From Acacia acuminata (taxonomy: Eukaryota > Streptophyta > Magnoliopsida > Fabales > Fabaceae): a stretch of 64,000 nucleotides of DNA. The position numbers and the translations under genes are program-made. The notes under the pieces are model-generated. The model was not told where the DNA came from and made no database searches. It saw nothing but the letters and a program-made list of their open reading frames with translations. This document shows, piece by piece, positions 1 to 12,900 of this stretch; the stretch's first letter is position 1; every line of letters begins with the position of its first letter. The DNA lies in the NCBI GenBank assembly GCA_019022655.1, contig JAFJYI010000082.1, positions 1,736,001 through 1,800,000 on the forward strand, in the 5' to 3' direction.

Positions 1-949
1 AGAACCTTACAAACATAAGCTTTCTCTTTTAAGAAGTCAGAACCACGTCTTGATCAATAAGTCATTTTTTCGCGTATTTACGGCGCGACCTAAGGCCGGT
101 CTTATAGTTTTGGTTCCCTTGCAGATTCTTTGTTCCCTTTATTTTAGTTTACAATGTTTAATCTTAATTTGTTCTCCAAGTTCTAAATTTACGGTGACCC
201 AGAATTCATAGTTAATGCATATTATTAGGAAAAATTGGAGCACGAAGAACTATTGGGTATCATCGGTAGAGGCGGCGGATATAAAGCGATTGGGAGAATA
301 AAAGGGAGAGCAGATCTCCTATAGAGAGAAAGTACATTAGCTATGAATTATGAATATTAATGTGATAGCTTCCAACTAATTAAATAAAGAACACTTTTAA
401 TAGCTCTAGACCTTTAGCAAATCTTCTCTCTTCTCCATTTATACATTTGCTAATTGGGGTATGTCAACATTTATTTCCTTCTCTTTAATCCTCTCTCGAG
501 TTTCTCCATACCTCTGTTCATGTTTGTAATCAATTTGTAGGCTGGACAACCGTGCTGATTTAAAGATTCAGCTCATATTTTTCTATTCTCTTCCCGTCTA
601 AAATGTTTATAAAGTGTTAATATTCCCGTTGTTTTGGATTAATTTCATGTTTGTAATCAATATTACTTTCTTTTGCAAATTGCACCACTTTATTAATTAT
701 TAATTATATTATTTCGATAAATCTATTAACTTGACCCACTCTCATCCCTATTTATAGCAATTAATTTAGTGTAGAAATTAAAAAATGGGTGTGAATTAGA
801 TAAGAATAAATATACAAGGCTTGGGGATCTGTCAACACTAAAAACGGGATAAGAGGTAGTGTAGAAGACTAAGAAGACAAACTATCATCTGACCTAGATC
901 TGTGTAGTTTAAGGATGATTATTATTATTTTTTAAATTCGTTGAATTTC
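1..949. other. intergenic, no gene seen
   Basis: AT-rich sequence without a convincing reading frame or known domain. Positions 476-507 hold a 30-bp stretch that recurs with small changes at about 964-994, at the broken left edge of the neighbouring CACTA element. Confidence 0.6.
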
Positions 950-1013
950 ACTTATGACACACATCCTTCTCTTTAATCCTCTCTGAGTTTCTCCGATGCC
1001 GAAGCTTGGCTGA

Positions 1014-3653
1014 AATTTGACGAGGCAAATCCTTCGTTTGCAGGCGATCCCCGTAATGTCCGTCTTGGTTTATGTTCGGATGGGTTCGCTCCTTTCAACC
1101 AGACGGGCAGTAATTATTCCTGTTGGCCAGTGATTGTGACTCCGTACAACCTCCCACCTTCCATGTGCATGAGAAGAGAATTTTTGTTCCTCAACGCGTT
1201 AATCCCTGGGCCATCCAACCCAAAAAAGAAAATAGATGTATATCTCGGGCCTTTGATAGACGAGTTGAAGATGTTGTGGAGTGAAGGGGTTCTTACGTAT
1301 GATGTATCATTGAGCCGAATTTTACCATGCGGTTTTGCCTTAATGTGGACGATAAATGATTTCCCGCATATGGGATGTTGAGTGGATGGCAAACTTCGGG
1401 GAAGCTTGCATGTCCGGTATGTCTCGAACGAACGTGGGTTATAGCTTGAAATATAGTCACAAAGTGTGTTGGTTTGGAGCACCGGCGATTCTTGCCTATT
1501 GATCATCCGTTTAGGAATAATAGAAAAGACTTCAAGAGGAATGTGGTTGAACACGCAGATCGGCCTCGTCGTTTAAGTGGCCCGAAATATGGGACGGGGT
1601 CAAGTACATTCAAAGTGTTGAAGAGGGAGCCGCTTCCGGCTCACCGAGAGGATATGGCGTTCAAGCATCATTGGAACAAACGCAAAGCATCTTTTGGGAG
1701 CTACCATATTGGAAAGATCAATTGTTAAGACACAACCTCGATGTCATGCATATTGAGAGGAATGTGTTTTGTAATATTCTGCACACCGTAATGGACACCA
1801 AGGGTAAGATGAAGGATACAGTCAACGCAAGACTTGACATAGAACATATTTGCAAAAGGCCTGGTTTGCATTTGATCAAGAATGCCGCCAATCGAATTTC
1901 CAAACCTAAAGCGTCTTACACATTGAACAAAGAGCAGAATTTACAATTGTTGCAATGGGTTAAAGGTGTGAGACTACCGGACGGTTATGCATCAAACTTT
2001 AAGAGATGTGTCGACATGAACGAGGTGAAGTTAGTCGGGATGAAGAGTCATGATTGTCATGTTTTCTTTCGAGATTGTTGCCGTGGGCCTTCAAAGCACT
2101 ACCGAAGCATATATTGAGTATTACGACGGAATTTTCCTTGTTCTTTAGAACAATTTGTGCTTCGAGCTTAATGTTGATAAGTTACGGCAAATTGGAGGAG
2201 AGCGTGCCAATAATGCTATGTAAGTTAGAGATGGTCTTTCCTCCTAGCTTCTTTGACTCAATGGAACATTTGCTGTTCACTTGGCGTACGAAGCAAGGGT
2301 AGGAGGTCCACAACAATATAGGTGGATGTATCCGTTTGAAAGGTAATATATATATATAAAAATTTGTCTCGTGATTAATTGAAACACACACATTACGAAG
2401 AAGATAATAAATACCCTACGATTGTCCATTGTAGGTTTTTACACACACTTAAGAAGAAGATAAAAAATCCAAGGTACGTTGAAGGATGTATCGTTGAAGC
2501 TTTTCTAGTCGAAGAGGCCACTAAATTTGCCTCATACTATTATCCCCCTCGAAGTTATATCAAGATGGAGAGTGGTCCTCGTAACGATGATGGCGGTGAA
2601 CCAAGTGGTCATATATCAATATTTAATTATCCTGGCCGAGTCGTGCGAAAACATTGTAGGTCAACTCGGAAGGAATAGATAAAAAAATAGCGGAGTGGTA
2701 CATTTTAAACAACGTGACGAGGCCGCCAAATACTTAAAGTAAGATTTCATCTTTTTGTTCGTGACGGTAAAAATTAAAGTATTAATTTCATTTCTTTTTT
2801 GTTACAGTCACTTCTCTAATTCGGTCCGATCGACAAATCCTGAGATGTCGGATTCAGATGTTTATCAATTCATGAACGTTACGTTTTTTGAATGGTTACG
2901 GTCCTTCTTCGTGCACCACCCCGAGGCTCCCCAAGATGTTGTGTGGAGTTTATCTTACGAGTGCCTGCAATGTTACCCGGATCAAAAAATATGTAATCAA
3001 TGGGTATCGGTTTGCAACTGTTGAAGCGAACAAGGATACTGAGAATGTTGCAATTACGGTGTATGTTGTCGAGGTGGCCAGGCGACGGAGTCGAGGGCGA
3101 CTACTACGGGATATTAATTGACATAATTCAGCTGGATTACGAGCGGGACAATTCGGTGACTCTATTTAAATGTGAGTGGTTTGATAACACTCGCGTGGGA
3201 CAAAAGTGGACAAATATGGAAATGTTGAGATCCATTTTGGTCAAGGAGATATACGAGTTAGTTATGACCCATTCATTCTTGCTCAACGGGCGCAACGGGT
3301 TTATTATACATCATACCCTACATCCGTAAGGGTGGATGGGAGTTATCAAAACCAAAGCACGAAACATTATACCTAAGTCGAAAAAGTCAGAAACAAATGA
3401 CGATATGACTGAACCGTTCCAAGCTGATGTGGAACGTGTACTTGCCGTAAGTATTGCCGAGGACGATCTACCAACCAATCTCTTTGATTCCACTCGGAGT
3501 TAGAGTTGATTCCTATCAATATTGACGATGAGGAATCGATGATGATGAGGCACAAGAGATATACTCAACTAGTGAATCGAATTCGACGACTATGAGACAC
3601 CGGAGGAAGGTGTGCGGCGAGAGGTTGAAGAACGGGATTCGTCCGCGATTTAA
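1014..3653 (+). pseudogene. TNP2-type CACTA transposase remnant
   Basis: Decayed catalytic transposase of a CACTA element, which would cut the element's ends in the nucleus. Recognisable blocks in order: Transposase_21/TNP2 (about 1130-1380, with MCMRREFLFLNALIPGPSNP), the block with HNLDVMHIERNVF (about 1720-2110), a DUF4218-like block with LCKLEMVFPPSFFDSMEHL (about 2060-2340), an exon from about 2431 to 2738, and a DUF4216-like block with DYYGILIDIIQLDY (about 3088-3230), ending in an acidic tail. Introns are visible at about 2342-2430 and 2739-2807 and match those of the second CACTA copy. The frame changes several times and contains stops, and the N-terminal Transposase-associated domain is absent. 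Homology by eye to the copy at 43457-47077 supports each block. Confidence 0.85.
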
Positions 3654-3760
3654 GTTAGTTTTTTTTGTTTATACTAGATACTTTATTACTTCGCCGTATC
3701 ATATTGAGTAAATTTCTTATATTTTTATATATACCGATATAATGTTTATAAGTGTTCGAG

Positions 3761-5526
3761 ATGGAGCATCGAGGAAGGCGTTCGTGCTTGGACGTAGTAG
3801 TGGTAGCTCTCGGCCCTCTCCTATTAGGGGGGGTAGGCGATACCATCTACCTCTTCCATAGGCGAGAGGGCTTGGCTCTTCCCCGGAGATCTTGTCATTT
3901 ACTTTTTCATCTTCACCGTCTACTACCGACTGTTTTGGGCGGTAGAGGTAGAGGTGTGCTGTCTCTCCGATTGATCCACAAGAAGGGGAGCGAGGTTGAG
4001 TTTACGATTTCGACTAATTTACATCTATTTTGTTTTTTATAAGCATCTATGTTATAACATTTTCAATACTTCTTCCTTTAGCACACCGAGTCGCCTCGAG
4101 CCTGTCGGGGATGCTAGTTCCTCCGACACCGGCTTGGGGAACATTTGATCCGAGTACGGGGAAGATGTGGATTCGTCTGTCGGTGGCGCCGGGTAAGTAA
4201 TGTAAAGTTACTAGTAATGTTATGATTTTTTACCTTTAGCTTGTATGCTAATATTTGTAACATTTTCTTTGTTTTCGGGTTTCTGATAAGCCGGTGAAGA
4301 AATTCATAAAGGATCAAATGTTCCGTAATTTCACTCGGCCTTGGGCCAAGTGGACGAGATTCCTCGGCTTGACCAGGGACACTTGGTTCGGGGAATTCTT
4401 AGTAAGTAATCGATGATTTATGGTTATTAATTTCTTCTCATCAAAATACAAATTGATTAACTACTTTTATACTTTGGAGAACTAATTGTAGCATATTGTT
4501 TTTCGGGGAGAGTTTAGCGGTTACCGGTTGATTCGGTAGATTTAAAAAGAGCTTATAACTTCAAGGCCGGCAAGTGGATGTACGATAGATTTTATAAATT
4601 GAGAGAGGGAACGGGAAAGAAAAATTGGATTCAAGCGAGGTTGCATAGAACGGTTATTTGAAAGATGGGCCACCGACGATAAATTTATAAAGCAAAGTGA
4701 ACAAAATAAGTTAAATAGGGCCCAAATGGATGGACCGTCATATCTTTGCCATTTGCATTCCATTAAGTGAGCATAAGCGAAAAATTGTAAGTATACGTTA
4801 TTTTCTATTTTAGCTTTCAATATTTTATACTTTGAAGTAATTAATTGACGGTTATCAATTTTTATTATTTCTCTTTTAATTAACGCTTATCAATTTGTGT
4901 TTGCGGCGGACATCGGGGAAGTTCCGGATTCGATTTCTTGGGTTGCCTTTGAGCGGACCCACTCCAAGGAGATTGAAGGTGGGAGGCGTTGGATTAACAC
5001 CAAGTCCCAGCAATGCGCGGTGAGATATTAACTAGATTTATTAGTTGTTTAAAACAGTAACATTTATTTTATTTTACATGTCTTATTTGTGATGTATTAT
5101 TGTGTGTTTGTAGGAGACCTATCAGAAGCTGACGCAAGAGAGAGACTCGCAGATTGAGAACGACCCGGCGTCCTCTTATTCTGATAACGAGAGTATCTTC
5201 ATTCGAGCCGGGGAGGCTTTGACAAGAAGGGGAGAGTCTTCGGGATGGGTGCCTCTGCCCCGAAGCGAAGTCTTCTACGAAGCGCTCATCGGGAAGTATT
5301 GGAGGTGTTTCTACGGGTAGACGTAATACTTTTGCTACCAATCGCAAACCATTATTCCCTCGTCCATTTAAATGAAGTACAAAAAATAAAGCGACTTCGT
5401 AATGTTGGTTTTGTAGAAGATAAGAGGGTGAAGACGTTGGAATCAAAGGTGAAGGAGCAAGAAGTACAGATGAAGGAGCAAGGAAAGATGATTATTGAGT
5501 TGCGGGAACTTCTTCACTCCTTTTGA
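3761..5526 (+). pseudogene. CACTA second gene (Transposase_24-like), decayed
   Basis: The second gene of the element, in the place of the TNPA-like accessory DNA-binding protein of CACTA elements. It starts at an ATG at 3761, in the same context as the ATG at 47201 in copy 2. Exons are short and separated by AT-rich introns, so no long frame exists. Recognisable parts are the region near 4540-4790 (equivalent to the copy 2 stretch around KNKQNRAKMEGPSYVGGS), a piece around 5116-5260 beginning ETYQKLTQERDSQ, and a lysine/glutamate-rich coiled-coil tail near 5380-5523 with VKEQEVQMKEQGKMIIEL. Frame breaks make it non-functional. The family assignment rests on position, the motif pieces and homology to copy 2. 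Confidence 0.7.
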
Positions 5527-5789
5527 AGGACAAGGGTGCGGGGGCCGCCTCGATGGTGATGGCGATACGGTGGTGACCCGACCGGGCTCACTGCGGTGTA
5601 GACTTTTTTTAGTTTATTTTGGTTGAAACATTATACTTTGTAATATTTTGTTATTTCTATACAAACTCTTATGATTGTTACAATATATTTTTATCATATA
5701 TAAATCTGTTTATTTGCAAATTTTTAATATTTTTTATGAAATTAATTAAATTTTTAAAATCATTTGATTTTTTTTAAAAATTAATTGGG

Positions 5790-6300
5790 GATTTGCGAGA
5801 GCAGATTCCCTCGCTAAATGATGCATCTTGCGAGGGACTATGTTCCCTCGCAAAATGTTCGATTTTGCGAGGATTTATATCCTCGCAAAATTTCAAAATT
5901 TGCGAGGATCAATTCCTCGCAAAATTTGAAAGTTTGCGAGGGATTTATATCCCTCGCAAAAATTTCAAATTTTGCGAGGGACAAAATCCCTCGCAAAAAT
6001 TCAACATTTGCGAGGGAATTGATCCTCGCAAATTTTGAAATTTTGCGAGGATCTCAATCCCGCAAAATTTGCGAGGATCTAAATCCTCGCAAAATTTGCG
6101 AGGATTCGGTTTTCCCTCGCAAATTTCAAGATTTGTGAGGGAAAAGTGTTCCGCCGCTAAATTAAAATTTTGCGACGGAAATTTGCATTTTTGCGACGGA
6201 AAAATTTCCGTCGCAAATTCCGCCGCAAATCGCTTTGCGACGGAAATTTGTTATTTTGCGAGGGAAAAATTCCGCGCAAAAAACTGCTTTTTTTGTAGTG
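5790..6300 (+). repeat. 3' subterminal repeat array of CACTA 1
   Basis: Short inverted and direct units built on TTTGCGAGG / CCTCGCAAA fill about 5790-6130. The last 150 bases carry the related TTGCGACGGAA / TTCCGTCGCAA form. In CACTA elements such subterminal motifs bind the accessory transposase protein. The array ends in the terminal GTAGTG. Confidence 0.85.
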
Positions 6301-8750
6301 TATCCCCATTATCATCTTTGTAGTTGTAATAACTCCACTTTTATGTAAATTATTGTATGAAGCTAATTAATATTATATTATTAAGATATATGGAATTTTC
6401 ATTAAATCTAAGGCAAATGATATTTGTTTCCATCTAATTGGCTAATAAGGGATTATGATTGTGGGATGGCATAAGAAGACAAGAGATAATTTAAGAACAT
6501 GGACAAATGGCAAGTAGGGAGATTATTAGCAACAAGCATTTATACCTTTGAAAATGACATATACACATGACAAGATTAAAGTGATTATTAGAAAAATATC
6601 TTTGACCTTAAAGATAATGGCTTTATTGATGATGCTATTATCAAGTGACACATGGGCATGAATCTAAGATCTGAATAAAAGAGCATATTATACCCCTTTG
6701 CTTCTTGAAAGGTGGCGCATGAAGGAAAGGAAATAGAAAAAAAAAAAAAAAGCTTTATCACATGGTTATTAAAAAAATATCTAGAATAAGTCCACATGTC
6801 CTCTTATTAATTAAAGGTTTACTAGAAGGGATACTTGGACATCTTCATCAACCACACAATTATAATAATGGACATTTAAGAGGACACATGGAAAGGAGGA
6901 CAATTATGGAAAGACACCTAAGCACTATGTGGCAACTTAATATTGCAAGAAGAAACGTGGGGGGACACATATGCCTAGTTAATTAATTATAGAGGACATC
7001 TAAGCTACTAAGGTGGCAACATATAATTTAAAGAGGAAAAGCTAAGGGACACTTGTGCAAAATTAATTGACAAGTTATGCCACCTATTTAACTTAACCAT
7101 TAAGCAATTATTTCCATCACAAGAAACTAATAATTAGAAAGATATTTTGGTGTCCTAAGGGGACACTTGTGCGTGGCATAAAGAGGGAGAAAGGGAAGCC
7201 AAGTTTTTTTTTTCTTAAAGAAAATCGAAGAGAAATCTAGAGAATTCCAAGGGGCAATTATAAGGGTAAAAAGGTAAAAATTGCAAGAAGATATTCTTGG
7301 TGTCAAAGCCTCTATATAAGGAGAACCTCTTTCCCCATTTAGCACCTAGAAAGACATCACATACATGCACACATAGATAAGAAGAGAGTAGTGAGTTTAA
7401 GAGCTAAAGCAAGAAGGAAGAGTACCAAGAAGATTGAATCAAGGTAAGAGAGTTATGGAATTTATTCTATTTTCTTCAAATTTATACAAGTATATTTAAG
7501 TCTTCAATTAGTAATATTGTATAATATTGTTGGAGTTCTAGCTATAACTCAAGGAGATCAAGGTGAAAGAAGCCAAAGAAGTTAGGACTTTAAATAAGTA
7601 AGTTCTCTTCTTTAACTTCTTGAAATTTCGTAAGAGTTTAAGGAAATTTCAGTCAATACCTAGAACTTGGTAATATGATTTTATTTTGATGGTTTAAAAG
7701 TGTTTAAAATGAAATTTTGTATGAGAAAGAGTATGGGGTACAATTTAGAAAGCATAAAGCATGAATATATGCAAATAAGGAGATAGAAAAACCAACAAGG
7801 GGTATTTTCAAAAATTGGAAATTTTTCACGTGTTTCTGAACTAAGAAAGTATTTTTAGACAAAAATAGACATGTCAAGGGTTATGTAGATTTTGAACACC
7901 TCAATCAAATATTTCCATAATTAATTATGAATTTTTGAAGTTGGATCAAATTTCAGAAATTTTCAGCACCATGTGCGAAAATAAGGAAAAATTTACTAAA
8001 GAAGAAATACTCATTAATAAAGGAAATTAATGAGTTACAAAAGTAGAAAGACGCTTTATACAAGTGTATAATTATATAATTTACAGGAAGGAGTTATATT
8101 GACAGTAATGTTATATTATTTTATTCTATTTTAGGTCTATCATTCTTATTTAATAGCGGGGTGTTTGCTATTTTATTGATCAACTACTTGCATGTAAGTA
8201 ACCTTAATTTCATGTACTTTGTGTGACTTGGTATGTATGATTTACCGTGATTGGTTATGCATTCGATGTCATGTGTTCCAAGTGCTTTGGATACCGGAAC
8301 CGCTGTGTGCGACCCCAAAGATGGTTATGTGCCTTATTTGAGCGTATATGTTATATGTGATTTCGCTTGTTCGGTTTAAATTTGTATGCCTCATTGTGTG
8401 CAACTGTTGAATCCTGTATGTTTTATGGTTTTCTTGCATACTTTGTACATACACTGTATATAAAATTAATGGTTACTCTAGGATTCATACTTGGAGGCAG
8501 CTTTTTGTCATTACATCTTTAGTTTTGGATAACTGTATATTAATAGTTATTTTGAGATATTTTCCTGGATGACTATATATTAATCCTTGGAGGGACTTAT
8601 TTTGTTTAAATATTTTATTTTTTTAAAAAATTATATTGTCCAAATTATTTTCATTGCTCTGCTGCGTAGATACTTTGATACGTATTTATTTATTTAAAAG
8701 TAAAAGTCACTCTACCCGCCACTTGAAAAAGCTAGGCCAGTAGGAGTGTA
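6301..8750. other. intergenic, no coding gene seen
   Basis: AT-rich, no protein-like frame. Several copies of a GGACACATGG / GGACACTTGTG-like word occur between about 6640 and 7170. A TATA-like CTATATAAGG lies at about 7312. The stretch 7300-8700 could be the leader or LTR part of an old retroelement, but no ends were found. Confidence 0.4.
7312..7321 (+). promoter_or_regulatory. candidate TATA box
   Basis: CTATATAAGG is followed about 120 bases later by a possible splice donor (AAGGTAAGAG at about 7441). There is no gene downstream. It may be a relic of an LTR promoter. Confidence 0.3.
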
Positions 8751-9769
8751 ACAATAGCTCAAGCAGCCAACGGGTCCTTGAGAGAGAGAAGTGTTGTTAC
8801 TGGTTGTGTGGTTAAAATTGGGATCACTTGGTCGTATACCTTGTTGGATGACACTTCGTGGAGGATTAGTTGCAGCTTGAAAGCTTATGGTTGCAAGGAC
8901 AGTAGCCACCATACTTCCTCATTTATTCTACCCAATTGCCTTTATAAACAAGCCATTTGTCTATACTTTCCGAAATATGTCTCTACGACCACTTCCTCTC
9001 CCGACTTCCGTCTTCTTAGCTAGCAACATCATTTCTTTATTTCCTTCCACATTTGATTCCAAACTCCATCAATATGGCTTGTATTTCAAGGCTCTTGGAG
9101 TCCTTGGGAATTCGCTCAACCATATCAACGGCATATAACCCTGTCGTTCTTCTAGTTCGATGCTTATCTTATCTTTGGAATTGAAATGAGGTAACTCAGT
9201 CTAAACGACAACCAACAAGAAAATTTAATTTTTCATGCTTGTGAATTGTATACAACAAAACCAGGAAAAGATCAAAACACATACAGGTGTATGTGAAAGA
9301 CTAATAATATGAAAAAAAAATTCTGAGGGAAAAAATAATAATAATGTAAGAATTTAATTCGAATATAAAATCTTGCCTCCTTGCTACTAGTTATTTTTCT
9401 TTTTTCTAAATTTAAAATAAAAATATGAAAAATATATTCCTTGCAACACGCGGTTTTTATTTTATTATAACATTTGATTTAAAAAATTGAAAAAAAAAAA
9501 AAAAAACACTGATTGCGGCAAGTGGTAAGATATTCACCTGCAGAAAAGGTAATCCTAACTTGAGTTTAGCTGGTTCTCAAAACTGAAGCTAATCATAAAA
9601 TTAAGTAAAGGAAAAAAAGTACCTCAGCTTGCTTCAACATCATAGCCAAATGGAGAATGGAGTTTTTGCCATCCGGTCTCCCTCAATGAGCAGCTTCTTG
9701 GTCTCATGAGTATCTTAAGGATCTCTAACTGGTTGTGCATCACACTCAAGTGCAAAATATTTTTCCCCT

Positions 9770-9972
9770 TATTAGGATTTAGGAAGAAGAGAAAATGAAA
9801 AATTGAATCATCTTATTCATCTCGGAAATGTATGATACAAGGCCTTTATATAGACCCAATAAATGATGCATACACACAATAATAAACTACATTCCAGAAT
9901 ATTCTTTCTAACAGAAAGTTGTTACAATTAACCAATTAATTACAATTAACAAACTAATTATATACTCTAATA
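9770..9972 (-). repeat. 3' LTR of Copia 1
   Basis: 203 bp, a near-identical direct copy of 14504-14707. It is bounded by a TATTAG/CTAATA inverted repeat and preceded on the coding strand by a G-rich polypurine tract (complement of 9973-9980). Confidence 0.93.
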
Positions 9973-9978
9973 CCCCCC

Positions 9979-12900
9979 TCAAGCTGGAGTGTGAATGTTG
10001 ATCATGCCCAGCTTGACAAGCAGTGAATGAAAGGAAGAAGGAGGCAAAGTCTTAGTGAAAATATCAGCTAACTGATCCTCAGACTTAATAGGAAGAAGAT
10101 GAATTAAACCCTGTTGAAGTTTCTCACGAACAATGTGACAATCTATATCCAAATGTTTAGTACACTCATGAAAAGTAGGATTTGCAGCAATGTGTCTCGC
10201 AGATTGATTATCACAATATAAAGAAGCAGGGCTAGAAAGAGGCAAACCGAAATCCCTCAATAAATGAGAGAGCCACTGTAATTCACAAGTGGTTGCTGCC
10301 ATGGCGCGATACTCAGCCTCCGAAGACGAGGTAGAAATTGTTGGTTGCTTCTTAGATCGCCATGTAATCAATGCTTGATCAAGGAAACCACAAAAACCAG
10401 TTATGGAACGTCTAGTATCAACACAACCAGCCCAATCTGAGTCACTAAAAGCATTAAGGTTAGTATTGGAATTGGTTGGAAAGAAAAGACCCCGGCCAGG
10501 GGCACCCTTGAGATACCGTAAAACTCGATGTAAACACTGTAAATGAACATCAGTAGGTTGCTGAATAAATTGGCTCAACTGTTGAACAGAAAATGATAAG
10601 TCTGGATGAGTATTAGTAAGGTAAAGCAAACGACCTACTAATGTATGATACTGAGAACAGTCAAGTAAAGGAGTGCCAGAATCCTTAGAAAGCTTTAAAT
10701 CATGAATCATTGGTGTTTTAGCAGGTTTACAATCTAGGAATCTAGCATCCGATAACAAGTCTAAAGCAAATTTACGTTGGCATAAAGAAATTCCAGTAGA
10801 ATTACGAGCAATCTCCAAACCAAGGAAGTATTTCACATCACCAAGATCCTTAATTTTGAATTGATCAGCAAGAAATGCCTTAATACAGTTAATCTCAGCC
10901 AAATCAGTACCACTAAGGATGATATCATCCACATAAACCAGCAAAACAGTAAAAGAAGTAGTAGTATTCTTCAAAAATAGAGAATGATCAGATTGAGACT
11001 GGCGGTAACCACAGGAAATAAGAGCCTTAGACAATTTAAAATACCATTGTCGAGTAGCCTATTTAAGGCCATAAAGAGACCGCTGCAACTTACAAACTTT
11101 AGATGAAGAAGAGACAACCAAACCTGGAGGAGGAAGCATATACACTTCTTCATCAAGGTCCCCATGTAGGAAAGCATTATTGACATCTAATTGTTTTAAA
11201 TGCCAATTATGAGCAGCGGCAAGAGCAAGTAAGAGACGAACTGTGATCAATTTAGCAACAGGTGAAAAAGTATCATTATAATCAATACCCTCAACCTGTG
11301 TATAACCCTGAGCAACCAGACGACCCTTATACTGATTAAGAGAACCATCAGAGTTATACTTCTTAGCAAACACCCACTTACACCCAATAGGTCGCTTACT
11401 AGAAGGTAAATCAGTAATCACCCAAGTATTATTTTGCTGCAAAGCCGCAAGTTCAGCATGAATAGCATTTCTCCAACCCTCATGTTGAATAGCTTTAGAG
11501 TAAGTTTTAGGAATATCATCAATGGAAATAGAACAAACAAAATGATGATATGAAGAAGAAAAACGATGATAAGAAAGAACATGAGAGAGTGGATGATATA
11601 TACCTTCCTCCAAGGAATCTGGTAAAACTGATGCACATTGAAGAGCGAAGTGATAATCTTGCAGATAAGTGGGTGGGCGATGAGAACGAGTGGAACGACG
11701 TGGCAAAGGTAAATCAGAAACAGAAATAGGAGGGGAAGGATCAGCAGGGAAAGGGGAGGACTCAGAAAAATCCAGAGGAGGTGTAGCTTGGGGTGAAGGA
11801 ATGGAATCAATCCATTCAACAGAATCAGAATTACAAAAAGGAAAAACTGATTCATAAAAGTATACATTTCGAGATACATGAATCTGCCGAGTATGCAAAT
11901 TAAGTGTAACAAAACCTTTAGTACCAGTCTTATAACCTAGAAAAATACATTTCTGAGCCCTTGAGTCAAGCTTGGTTCTGTTTTGTAAAACAGTGGAAGA
12001 AAAATAGAGACAGCCAAAGACTTTTAGCATGCTAAAATCAGGAAGTTTATTAAAAAGCATTTCAAAAGGACTTTTATTTCCCAAAAGAGGAGTCAGCAAG
12101 CAATTAATGAGATAAATCGCATGAGTAACAGCATAAGACCAAAAAACCTTTGGTAGATTAGCTTGAAAAAGAAGAGCACGAGTAACATTTAGAATATGTT
12201 GGTGTTTACATTCCACTTTGCTATTCTGTTCAGGAGTTTTGATGCAAGATGTTTGATGAAGAATGCCATGTTTAGCAAAAAATTCAGTCATTTGAAACTC
12301 TAAACCATTATCAATTCGAATAATCTGAACAGAGGTATGAAATTGAGTGGATACCAAAGCAACAAAATGTTGAATATAAGACCGGACCTCAGATTTGTTT
12401 TTAAGCAAATAAAGCCATGTATATCGCGAATAGTCATCAACAATAGTCAAAAAATATTGATGACCATGGACAGAAGGTAAATGATAGGGACCCCAAATAT
12501 CCATATGAACTAAGCCAAAAATTTTATTAGATGTAGTGGTGCTTACAGGAAATGGCAACTTTTGTTGCTTGGCAAAATGACAAATATCACAACAATCAAA
12601 CGAAGGACTGTAAGTCACAACTGGACACTATTTATGAACTGAATATAAAGCATATTTGGATAAATGGCCTAAACGAAAGTGCCAAAGATCAAAGGAATCA
12701 GACTTGGCATTAGTGGAAATATGACTAACAAGGGGAGAGGGAACCATATCTGCTTGATTCATTATGTATAGCCCTTCAATGACATTAGCTGAACCAATCG
12801 TCTTCTCTGAAGGTAGGAGGCGAATGTGGCAATGAAGTGGCTGAAAAATAACAGTACAAGACAGAAACTGAGTAAGCTTGGAAACTGAAATCAAATTAAA

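Larger units (their letters stand above)
950..6300 (+). mobile_element. CACTA (En/Spm-type) transposon 1, 5'-truncated
   Basis: The right end is a canonical CACTA terminus: a T-run followed by GTAGTG ending at 6300, the reverse complement of CACTAC plus A-run. Inside are remnants of the two CACTA genes in their usual order: a TNP2-type transposase (about 1014-3653) and a second gene with a Transposase_24-like domain (3761-5526). The whole interior is homologous to the complete element at 41646-49645, from that copy's position about 44425 onward. No matching CACTA end, transposase N-terminal domain or 5' subterminal repeats are seen to the left, so roughly the first third is missing. With only one end and broken genes, it should be immobile. 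Confidence 0.85.

Noticed and set aside
1114..1554. Minus-strand frame opposite the TNP2 remnant
   Set aside because: The plus strand carries the recognised transposase. The same shadow appears opposite copy 2 at 44550-45002.
11418..11912. Leucine-rich minus-strand frame inside Copia 1
   Set aside because: Out of frame with the polyprotein, which is open over the same bases.
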